This document shows, in pieces, positions 5,510 to 11,835 of a stretch of 12,599 nucleotides of DNA (the stretch's first letter is position 1; the number at the start of each line of letters is the position of its first letter). The notes beneath the pieces are model-generated. The model saw only the letters and a program-made list of their open reading frames with translations. It ran no database searches and was not told where the DNA came from. Made by a program: the position numbers and the translations under genes. The DNA lies in NCBI GenBank assembly GCA_018882825.1, contig VERC01000042.1, positions 1 to 12,599 of the forward strand, in the 5' to 3' direction. The stretch comes from Acidimicrobiia bacterium (GTDB taxonomy: Bacteria; Actinomycetota; Acidimicrobiia; Acidimicrobiales; Acidimicrobilacustridaceae).

Positions 5510-6552
5510 AGCTGGCCCTTGGTCTCGATCTCTACCGTGGCGCCGAACTGCGCATGCCCATCGAACAGGTTCGTCTCGCCGAGGATCTCGGATTCCACTC
5601 GGTGTGGACCGCCGAGGCCTACGGGTCCGACGCGCTGTCCCCGCTGGCCTATCTGGCCGCGCTCACCACTCGCATCAAGTTGGCAACCGGCGTCACGCAG
5701 ATCGCCGCGCGCACGCCGGCCGCGACGGCCATGCATGCCCTCACAATCGACGCTCTCGCCGGTGGCAACCGCACCATCATCGGTCTCGGAGTGTCCGGAC
5801 CGCAGATCGTGGAGGGCTGGTACGGCCAGCCATGGGGCAACCCCAATCGCCGTCTGCGCGAGTACATCGCCATCATGCGAAGGGTGTTCGCCCGCGAACC
5901 GCTCACCAACGACGGTGTCGAGTTCCCCCTGCCCTACACCGGGCCGGGATCGGTGGGTCAGGGCAAACCCCTCCGGTCGATCCTCCACCCCGCAGGGGAG
6001 ATCGAGATCTGGCTCGGTGCCGGTGGACCGCGCAACACCGAACTGTGCGCCGAGGTGTGCGACGGCATGTTGCCGATGGGTTGGGGCGAAGACGGTGAGC
6101 AGGTGTACGGCCCGCACCTCGACGCCGGATTCGCGGCCCGTGGTGGTCGCCCGGCGAAGTTCGAGATCTTCGGCGGGGTGCAGGTCGTCCTCACCGAGGA
6201 CGTGAAGGGTGCCATCGACGCCATGAAGCCTCTCACCGCCATGTACGTGGGCGGGATGGGGTCGGCCACGCACAACTACCACCGTGAGGCGATGGCCCGG
6301 CGCGGTTATCCCGAGGCGGCGCAGCGGGTCCATGAGTGCTGGTTGGCCGGTGATCGCCAGGGAGCGATCGATGCCATTCCCGACGAGTACTTCGATGACG
6401 GCGCGCTCATCGGTTCACCCGATCGCATCCGCTCGCGTTGGGAGCGGTGGACGCGGATGGGATTCACGGGTCTCATCGTCCGCACTGACGATCCGAGCGG
6501 GATCGAACTGCTCGCCGATCTGGCGGGCACGCGCGAGACCGCCGGCGGCTAG
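5506..6552 (+). CDS. LLM-class F420-dependent oxidoreductase
   Basis: This 348-residue enzyme has a luciferase-like (beta/alpha)8-barrel fold. The N-terminal blocks LAEDLGFHSVWTAEAYG (24-40) and RIKLATGVTQIAARTP (62-77), and the central block IGLGVSGPQIVEGWYGQPW, are typical of the actinobacterial F420-binding branch related to methylene-tetrahydromethanopterin reductase, not the FMN branch. It probably transfers hydride between reduced F420 and an unknown substrate. The ATG at 5506 is six bases after GGGAG (5495-5499); an in-frame GTG at 5488 has no such site. The gene is followed after 39 bases by a crotonase-fold gene and then an MFS gene, so the three may form one functional unit. No signal peptide is seen, so it is cytosolic. 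Confidence 0.9.
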   Translation: MKLALGLDLYRGAELRMPIEQVRLAEDLGFHSVWTAEAYGSDALSPLAYLAALTTRIKLATGVTQIAARTPAATAMHALTIDALAGGNRTIIGLGVSGPQIVEGWYGQPWGNPNRRLREYIAIMRRVFAREPLTNDGVEFPLPYTGPGSVGQGKPLRSILHPAGEIEIWLGAGGPRNTELCAEVCDGMLPMGWGEDGEQVYGPHLDAGFAARGGRPAKFEIFGGVQVVLTEDVKGAIDAMKPLTAMYVGGMGSATHNYHREAMARRGYPEAAQRVHECWLAGDRQGAIDAIPDEYFDDGALIGSPDRIRSRWERWTRMGFTGLIVRTDDPSGIELLADLAGTRETAGG

Positions 6553-6591
6553 GGCACGACGGCCGCAGACACCACACGACAAGGGGGGAAC

Positions 6592-7428
6592 ATGGGGGAG
6601 TACGAGACGATCATCGTCGATCGGCCGATCGACCACGTGAGCCGGATCACGCTGGATCGGGTCGACAAGCGGAACGCGATCTCGACCCCGATGCGTCGTG
6701 AGCTGCTCGCGGTGCTGGAGCGCAACGATGTCGATGACGACGTCCGCGTCACGATCATCCGCGGCTCGGGACCGTGCTTCTCTTCGGGGTACGACCTCGG
6801 CGGCGATCTGATGGAGCAGGCACCGTTCCACACGGCACCCGGTGACGGGTCCTGGGCTCGGCACGTCACCCAGAACTGGTTCGACTTCTGGGACCTGGCC
6901 AAACCCGTCATCGCGCAGGTACACGGGTACGCCATCGCCGGAGCCACCGAGCTGGCCCAGGCCTGCGATCTGGTCTACGTCGCCGACGATGCCCGGATCT
7001 CGTACCCGATCGTGCGTGTCGCGTCGCCCCCGGACTTCGAGTACCACGAACCGCTGCTGGGCATGCGCCGGGCGATGGAGATCATGCTCACCGGCGGAGA
7101 GATGGACGGAGCCGAGGCCGCCCGGATCGGCTGGGCCAATCGGGCGTTCCCGGTCGACGAGCTCGACGAGGAGGTGCTCGACGTGGCCGCGCAGATCGCC
7201 GCAGTCGCCACCGACCTGGCCCAGATCAACAAGAGGATGGTGCACCGACAGGCCGAGATCATGGGGGTGCGTGCCGCCATCCGCGCCGGATCGGAGTTCC
7301 AGGCCCTCGCCGGACATCAGCGGTCGGTGGAAGCGTTCCGGGCCGATCCACTGGGCACGATGAAGCGCCACAACGCTGCCGATGCCGAGCGTCGGGCGGC
7401 GCGAGAGGAACGTCGCTCCGGATCGTGA
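6592..7428 (+). CDS. Enoyl-CoA hydratase/isomerase (crotonase) family protein
   Basis: This 278-residue protein has the crotonase fold. ITLDRVDKRNAIS (19-31) is the N-terminal block, PCFSSGYDLGG (61-71) forms the first oxyanion-hole loop and CoA site, and QVHGYAIAGATELAQACDLV (109-128) is the signature, with Glu120 at the place of crotonase Glu144. The second catalytic Glu (crotonase Glu164, usually in FxxPE) appears lost, because SYPIVRVASPP follows. Simple syn-hydration is thus doubtful, and another crotonase-superfamily reaction on a CoA ester is possible. The C-terminal 20 residues are very charged (AERRAAREERRSGS). The start ATG follows AAGGGGGG by four bases. The stop overlaps the next MFS gene as GTGA, which indicates translational coupling. 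Confidence 0.88.
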   Translation: MGEYETIIVDRPIDHVSRITLDRVDKRNAISTPMRRELLAVLERNDVDDDVRVTIIRGSGPCFSSGYDLGGDLMEQAPFHTAPGDGSWARHVTQNWFDFWDLAKPVIAQVHGYAIAGATELAQACDLVYVADDARISYPIVRVASPPDFEYHEPLLGMRRAMEIMLTGGEMDGAEAARIGWANRAFPVDELDEEVLDVAAQIAAVATDLAQINKRMVHRQAEIMGVRAAIRAGSEFQALAGHQRSVEAFRADPLGTMKRHNAADAERRAAREERRSGS

Positions 7429-8984
7429 ACGCGACGACGACCACCGCCAGTGGCGGCACCCATGCGATGTCGCGCCTGCGCCTGTGGGTGATCTTCTTCG
7501 GCATCCTGCTCGGGGCCACCCTCTCCGGACTCGACGGGGCGATCGTGGCCACCGCCGCGCCCACGATCCTCAGCGAACTCGGCAGTGTGTCGTTGCTCCC
7601 GTGGTTGACCACCAGTTACCTGCTGGCACAGGTCTGCACCATGGCCCTCTACGGGAAGGTGGGGGACATCCTCGGTCGCAAGCGGGTGTTCGCCTTCGCC
7701 GTCATCACCTTCATGCTCGGTTCGATGCTGTGCGGTGCGGCGCAATCGATGCCGATGCTCATCGGCACCCGGGTCCTGCAGGGATTCGGTGCCGGCGGCA
7801 TCACCGCTCTGGCCATGGCCCTCATCGCCGACGTCATGCCCGCCGACCGTCTCGGTCGGTACCTCGGGTACACCGGCGTGGTCTTCGCCGTCACCGCCGT
7901 GTTGGGGCCGTGGGCCGGTGGCTTCTTCACCGACAACTTCTCATGGCGATGGGCCTTCTTCGTCAACGTCCCGAGCGGGATCCTCTGTCTCGCCACCATC
8001 GCCCTCGTGCCCACGTCCACCAATCGGGTGCGTCACCGGGTCGACGTGATCGGGGCCACCCTCATCGCCGGGGCGCTGGCGTCGCTCCTCCTCGCCATCG
8101 GTGGGACCGGTGGGCGGGTGCACTGGGTCAGTGTGCGCACCATCGGTCTCGCGCTCCTGGCCGTGACGCTGATCTCGCTGTTCGTGGTGCACGAACGACG
8201 TACCACCGAGCCGATCCTGCCCCTGCGCGTCGTGTTCGGTCGTGTGAGGGCCCTCGCCCTGTCGGTGAACCTGATCACGGGCATGGCCTTCGGGGCCGCC
8301 ATCGTCTACCCGCCCCTGTTCTTCGAGGCGGTCCGCGGCATCGATGCCACCCGCGCCGGTCTGCTCCTCGCGCCCTTCGCCGTCACCTCCGGACTGTTCA
8401 CCATCGTGGCCGGCCAGATCACCGACCGGTTCGGTGGCCACAAGGTGGTACCGGCGATCGGGATGGTGGCCGTCACCGGGGGAATGACCGCGCTGTCGAC
8501 CATCGATGCCTCCTCGTCGGCGGCGCGCGTCGTGGTGTGCGCCATGGTGTGTGGTCTGGGGATCGGCCTCGTCATGCAGACGCTGCTCTTCGTCATCCAG
8601 CGGTTCACGGCGGCCCCCGACATCGGCGTGGCCACGTCGACCGTGATGTTGGCCCGGTTGTTGGGGAACTCGTTGGGGGTGGCGATCGTCGGCACCGTCT
8701 TCACCAACACACTCCTGCACACGGTGGGTGAGCGTCTTCCCGACTTCCCGCTGTCGGAGTTGCAGGGCTCACCGACACGGATCGCCGCGCTCGCCGACGA
8801 TGTGCGGACGACGGTCCAGTCGTCGTTCGCCGAGTCACTGGCCTCCGGGTTCCGGGCGATGGTCCCGCTGCTCGTCATCGGATTCGTCTGCGTCCTGTTC
8901 ATCCCGGCCCGTCGGGTGGCGGCTCGCATGTCCAGCGCACCCGAGGAGGTTCCGTTGGCCGACGCCGTGGCCCACGGCATGTGA
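7425..8984 (+). CDS. MFS transporter, DHA2 family (EmrB/QacA-like, 14 membrane segments)
   Basis: This is an inner-membrane proton-coupled exporter of 519 residues. LDGAIVATAAPTI (36-48) is the DHA2-specific block with Asp37. GKVGDILGRKRVF (77-89) is a complete motif A, RVLQGFGAGG (116-125) is motif B and GVVFAVTAVLGPWAGG (151-166) is motif C, the antiporter signature. SWRWAFFVNVPSG (173-185) is also family-typical. Length and hydrophobic pattern suit 14 segments. The GTG start overlaps the crotonase stop by four bases; an ATG at 7467 is an alternative that skips a 14-residue Thr-rich leader. Being coupled to the crotonase and lying behind the F420 enzyme, it may export a product of that pathway, or give drug resistance. 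The substrate cannot be told from sequence. Confidence 0.92.
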   Translation: MNATTTTASGGTHAMSRLRLWVIFFGILLGATLSGLDGAIVATAAPTILSELGSVSLLPWLTTSYLLAQVCTMALYGKVGDILGRKRVFAFAVITFMLGSMLCGAAQSMPMLIGTRVLQGFGAGGITALAMALIADVMPADRLGRYLGYTGVVFAVTAVLGPWAGGFFTDNFSWRWAFFVNVPSGILCLATIALVPTSTNRVRHRVDVIGATLIAGALASLLLAIGGTGGRVHWVSVRTIGLALLAVTLISLFVVHERRTTEPILPLRVVFGRVRALALSVNLITGMAFGAAIVYPPLFFEAVRGIDATRAGLLLAPFAVTSGLFTIVAGQITDRFGGHKVVPAIGMVAVTGGMTALSTIDASSSAARVVVCAMVCGLGIGLVMQTLLFVIQRFTAAPDIGVATSTVMLARLLGNSLGVAIVGTVFTNTLLHTVGERLPDFPLSELQGSPTRIAALADDVRTTVQSSFAESLASGFRAMVPLLVIGFVCVLFIPARRVAARMSSAPEEVPLADAVAHGM

Positions 8985-8990
8985 CGGACC

Positions 8991-9018
8991 TGGTCGGCGA
9001 CCGGCACGCGGGTACGCT
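8991..9018 (+). promoter_or_regulatory. Probable promoter for a leaderless acyltransferase transcript
   Basis: TGGTCG (8991-8996) and TACGCT (9013-9018) are separated by 16 bases, and the GTG start at 9025 follows six bases after the -10 box. This is almost the geometry seen at 576-611, including the GGCC that immediately precedes both start codons. No Shine-Dalgarno is present. Confidence 0.45.
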
Positions 9019-9024
9019 GCGGCC

Positions 9025-9996
9025 GTGTCGCGAACGTGGGTCCGTCGTCCGCTGACGATCGGCGGGGTGTTGCTCCTCGGGGTCGTGCTCCTCGTCACCG
9101 CCCCGGTGTGGATCGTGCTGTTGCTCCTCGTCGACCTCGTGATGGGACGGTGGCGGCTCCCCACCTTCCGCTTGTGCGCGTTCGGACTGGTGTGGGCGTG
9201 GCTCGAGGTCGGCGGACTGGTCGGGGCCCTCGCCACCTGGGGCGTCGGTAGGGCGCGCCGAGCCTCGTCGCAGTACGCACTGCAGCGGTGGTGGGCCGCA
9301 TCGATCATCCGGTCGCTGCGGGTGGTCTGCGGGCTGCGCATAGATGTGGAGGGAGCGGACCGACTGTCTCCGGGTCCGGTGGTGTGCCTCGTCCGACACG
9401 CGAGCTACGGAGATGCGCTGGTGAGTGCCTGGGTGCTCGGCTCGCTCTCGCACCGTCATCCTCGCTATGTCATGAAGAAGGAGTTGCTCCTCGACCCCTG
9501 TCTCGACGTGGTCGGACAGCGCATCCCGAATTGGTTCGTCGACCGGGGGAGCGCAGCGGTCCGGCAGGAGATGGCCGGGATCCGGTCGATGGCGAACGGC
9601 ATGGGTGATCGCGATGTGGCCGTGATCTTCCCCGAGGGCACGAGGGCGTCCGACCGCAAGCGCGTCGCCCTGCTCGAGCGACTCGAGCGGCGCAGTCCGG
9701 AACGTCATGCCCGCTTGTCGGAACTGCAGCACCTCCTCCCGCCGCGGGCCACGGGCGCGTCGGTGCTCCTGGACGCAGTTCCCGAGGCCTCGGTCGCACT
9801 GATGTGGCACACCGGGTTCGATGGTCTCGACTCGTTGTCGGGCATCCATCGGGCGATCCGGCGTGGCATGACTCGGGCGCAGGTCACGCTGGAGGGCGTT
9901 TCCCGTGTGGAAGTGCCCGACGGCGACGACTTCGGTCGGTGGCTCGACGACCGTTGGATCGAGATGGATCGTCTCGTCGCCGCCTCGACGACCTGA
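9025..9996 (+). CDS. 1-acyl-sn-glycerol-3-phosphate acyltransferase-like protein (PlsC family)
   Basis: This 323-residue membrane-bound enzyme probably transfers an acyl chain from acyl-CoA or acyl-ACP to lysophosphatidate or a related lysolipid. Residues 10-38 form a long hydrophobic anchor, with a second hydrophobic stretch at 48-73. H125-ASYG-D130 is the catalytic HX4D motif. KKELLLDP (151-158) leads the block before the third motif, and FPEGTRASDRKR (202-213) is the substrate-binding FPEGTR motif. LPPRATG (238-244) corresponds to the Pro-containing fourth block. The C-terminal 80 residues lack known domains. The GTG at 9025 is chosen because a -10 box lies six bases upstream; the longer open frame would run back into the MFS gene. 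The stop lies three bases from the stop of the oppositely oriented next gene. Confidence 0.88.
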   Translation: MSRTWVRRPLTIGGVLLLGVVLLVTAPVWIVLLLLVDLVMGRWRLPTFRLCAFGLVWAWLEVGGLVGALATWGVGRARRASSQYALQRWWAASIIRSLRVVCGLRIDVEGADRLSPGPVVCLVRHASYGDALVSAWVLGSLSHRHPRYVMKKELLLDPCLDVVGQRIPNWFVDRGSAAVRQEMAGIRSMANGMGDRDVAVIFPEGTRASDRKRVALLERLERRSPERHARLSELQHLLPPRATGASVLLDAVPEASVALMWHTGFDGLDSLSGIHRAIRRGMTRAQVTLEGVSRVEVPDGDDFGRWLDDRWIEMDRLVAASTT

Positions 9997-9999
9997 CGG

Positions 10000-11559
10000 T
10001 CAGTCGCGCACGTCCGTCGCCGGGCGGATGCGCAGGTCGTGTCCGTCGGAGGTGCGGCACCGACCCGTGGCGCAGTCGAATCGCCAACCGTGCAGCGTGC
10101 ACACCACCTCGTCACCGTCGATCTCGCCGAACACGCTCAGATCCGCACCACGATGCGGGCAGGTGCGCTGCACGATCCAGTCACCGAGCCGGATCTCCTC
10201 GTCCGCCATCCCGTCGCCATCGGCCGACCGGCGCCGGCGCGCCTCGGCCTCGGCGCGGCGCATGCGCTCCTCGGACAGGGACTTGAAGAAGTTGTAGACG
10301 TACTCGTTGTAGGGGCCGACCCGCCACGCAGAGAACCGGCAGGACAGGAACAGCGAGTTGCTCCAGTCGACGGCCCGCTCGGCCACCACCGTCTCGACCA
10401 GTCGGCGGTCGATCGTGAACCGGTAGCCGGGGGCGGCGCCGTCCCATTCGGCGACGGTCCCGGTGCGGAAGTCGATGGCGATGCACACATCACCGAGATC
10501 AAGCACGCACAGATCGTCGATGGCGGCGCACAGCTCCGGGGCGATGGCCAACAGCGGCTCCCACCACGTGCGCAATGTTTCCACGAGATCGGGCGTCGGA
10601 TCGTGCCAGGCCTCCACGCAGGCGGCGAGACGTGCCGACCAGTCGCGTTGGTACTCGGCCAGGTACTCGGCCTTGTCGGTGAAGATGGCATCGATCGACG
10701 CGTCGTCCAGCGGATGGACGACGTCGAGGGTCGACGCATCGATCTCGGTGCCCGGAACGGCGAGGATCCCGCGCCGACCGGCGTCGGCCAGTAGGGCCAG
10801 GAACGCTCGTTGATCGGGGAAGATACTGAGCTCGTCACCGGTGATGACGTTCAGGTGGAACAGCGAGGGGTCGAGGAACGCCGGGGGCCCCGCACTGGGG
10901 ACGACCGCACGGGCGTCGAGGGCCTCGACGTAGCGCAGCGCGCGGGTGAACTGGCTCTCGACCTTGGCGGCGACCAGACGGCGCATCTCGTCGGGCGGTT
11001 CGTCGTACACCATCGGGTACCAGATCGCTCCCGAGTACTGCAGCCAGTGCAGGTCGATCGGGCCGTGGCGACGCAGTGCATCGAGGTCGTGGGTGCGACA
11101 GTCGTTCTGATTCACCAGACGGGAGCCGGCGTGGGACACGACCAACGCCGAATCGCCACCCGGTCCGTCGGTGATCGACGTCTCGCAGTGGATGGCCACG
11201 CGCAACTCGCCGACGAGGTGAAGTTCCTCTCCGTCGCGGGTGCGTTCGATGGAGTGGAATCCGAGGGCGCGCAGTCGGTTCTCGAGTTCCCTGGTCGGGA
11301 ACCCGGGCAGCAGCACCGTGGCGGAGCGGTCGACGTGATCGGCCAGCCAGGCCTCGTCGAGGTGATCGCCGTGGATGTGGGAGATGTAGAGGAAGTCGGG
11401 TGACTCGATCCGCTCCATCAATCCGGCCGGGAGACGATCATTCCGGGGGAAGACGCACCAGGAGCCGTGGAAGGCGGGAAGGAACCAGGGGTCACACAGG
11501 ATCGAGCCGTCGTCGGTGTCCACGAGGATCCCGGCATGGCCGAGCGAGGTGGCCTTCAC
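10000..11559 (-). CDS. Metallo-beta-lactamase-fold protein with a C-terminal Rieske [2Fe-2S] domain
   Basis: This 519-residue protein joins two metal domains. Residues 1-230 are an MBL-fold hydrolase-like domain of the UlaG/NAPE-PLD type: LGHAGILV at the start, ILCDPWF (20-26), and SHIHGDHLDE holding the metal ligands H61, H63, D65 and H66. A middle region (about 340-430) has unknown function and includes DWSNSLFLSCRFSAWRVGPY. A basic linker (about 436-448) leads to a Rieske domain at 455-515: C467-P-H469 and, 17 residues on, C487-TL-H490, the complete CxH/CxxH set. MBL plus Rieske also occurs in CMP-Neu5Ac hydroxylase, where the Rieske domain is N-terminal, so an oxygenase or redox role is conceivable. 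The substrate is unknown. The GTG start lies seven bases after a -10 box, which suggests a leaderless mRNA. Confidence 0.85.
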   Translation of the reverse strand: MKATSLGHAGILVDTDDGSILCDPWFLPAFHGSWCVFPRNDRLPAGLMERIESPDFLYISHIHGDHLDEAWLADHVDRSATVLLPGFPTRELENRLRALGFHSIERTRDGEELHLVGELRVAIHCETSITDGPGGDSALVVSHAGSRLVNQNDCRTHDLDALRRHGPIDLHWLQYSGAIWYPMVYDEPPDEMRRLVAAKVESQFTRALRYVEALDARAVVPSAGPPAFLDPSLFHLNVITGDELSIFPDQRAFLALLADAGRRGILAVPGTEIDASTLDVVHPLDDASIDAIFTDKAEYLAEYQRDWSARLAACVEAWHDPTPDLVETLRTWWEPLLAIAPELCAAIDDLCVLDLGDVCIAIDFRTGTVAEWDGAAPGYRFTIDRRLVETVVAERAVDWSNSLFLSCRFSAWRVGPYNEYVYNFFKSLSEERMRRAEAEARRRRSADGDGMADEEIRLGDWIVQRTCPHRGADLSVFGEIDGDEVVCTLHGWRFDCATGRCRTSDGHDLRIRPATDVRD

Positions 11560-11566
11560 CCGAACG

Positions 11567-11572
11567 ACACTA
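11567..11572 (-). promoter_or_regulatory. Putative -10 box for the leaderless MBL-Rieske transcript
   Basis: TAGTGT on the minus strand fits TAnnnT and is followed by seven bases and then the GTG start. No Shine-Dalgarno is present and no convincing -35 is seen. It diverges from the tRNA-Gly promoter about 100 bases away. Confidence 0.4.
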
Positions 11573-11661
11573 CCGAGGTGATCGCGTCACCCAGTTCGAC
11601 GATCACCCGCGGGCGTCGGCTCGACGGGGACCCGGTTCGCCGAGGCACGGCGGCTCGCCTG

Positions 11662-11667
11662 TAGTCT
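11662..11667 (+). promoter_or_regulatory. Putative -10 box of tRNA-Gly
   Basis: TAGTCT fits TAnnnT and lies 10 bases before the mature tRNA 5' end, so the leader would be only three to four bases. A -35 box is not obvious. Confidence 0.35.
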
Positions 11668-11677
11668 CGGAACGTCC

Positions 11678-11748
11678 GCGGGTGTAGCTCAATGGTAGAG
11701 CACCGTCCTTCCAAGTCGGCTACGTGGGTTCGATTCCCATCACCCGCT
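11678..11748 (+). tRNA. tRNA-Gly (anticodon TCC)
   Basis: This is a 71-base cloverleaf: acceptor GCGGGTG/CACCCGC, D stem GCTC/GAGC with the short loop AATGGTA, anticodon stem CCGTC/GTCGG around CTTCCAA with TCC at 34-36, a four-base variable loop, T arm GTGGG-TTCGATT-CCCAT, and discriminator T. The anticodon stem carries a T-T mismatch at 30-40. CCA is not encoded. It decodes GGA and GGG. Confidence 0.94.
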
Positions 11749-11754
11749 CTGACG

Positions 11755-11782
11755 GACAACGGGCCCCTCGGGGCCCGTTGTC
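11755..11782. terminator. Strong bidirectional hairpin between tRNA-Gly and the exported-protein gene
   Basis: GACAACGGGCCC (11755-11766) pairs perfectly with GGGCCCGTTGTC (11771-11782) around a CTCG loop. It begins seven bases past the tRNA 3' end and lies about 54 bases past the stop of the convergent gene on the minus strand. It is a likely intrinsic terminator for both, although no T tract follows. Confidence 0.7.
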
Positions 11783-11835
11783 GCGTCCGGGGAAACAGTC
11801 GGGAGAAGTCGGGAACCGCCGACGCGCCGCGACGG

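Noticed and set aside
3997..6333. 778-codon open frame on the minus strand across the MFS and LLM genes
   Set aside because: It lies antisense to two clearly coding genes and translates into Arg/His/Gly-rich, low-complexity sequence without any domain. Long antisense frames are common in G+C-rich DNA.
7382..8731. 449-codon plus-strand frame inside the second MFS gene
   Set aside because: It is an Arg/His-rich out-of-frame reading of a transporter whose motifs A, B and C are intact in the other frame.
8728..9024. N-terminal extension of the acyltransferase
   Set aside because: It runs inside the MFS gene out of frame, and a -10 box sits at the correct distance from GTG 9025.
10000..11559. 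Beta-lactamase antibiotic-resistance gene
   Set aside because: The HxHxDH motif marks the wide MBL fold. The UlaG-like N terminus and the Rieske domain do not fit a class B beta-lactamase.
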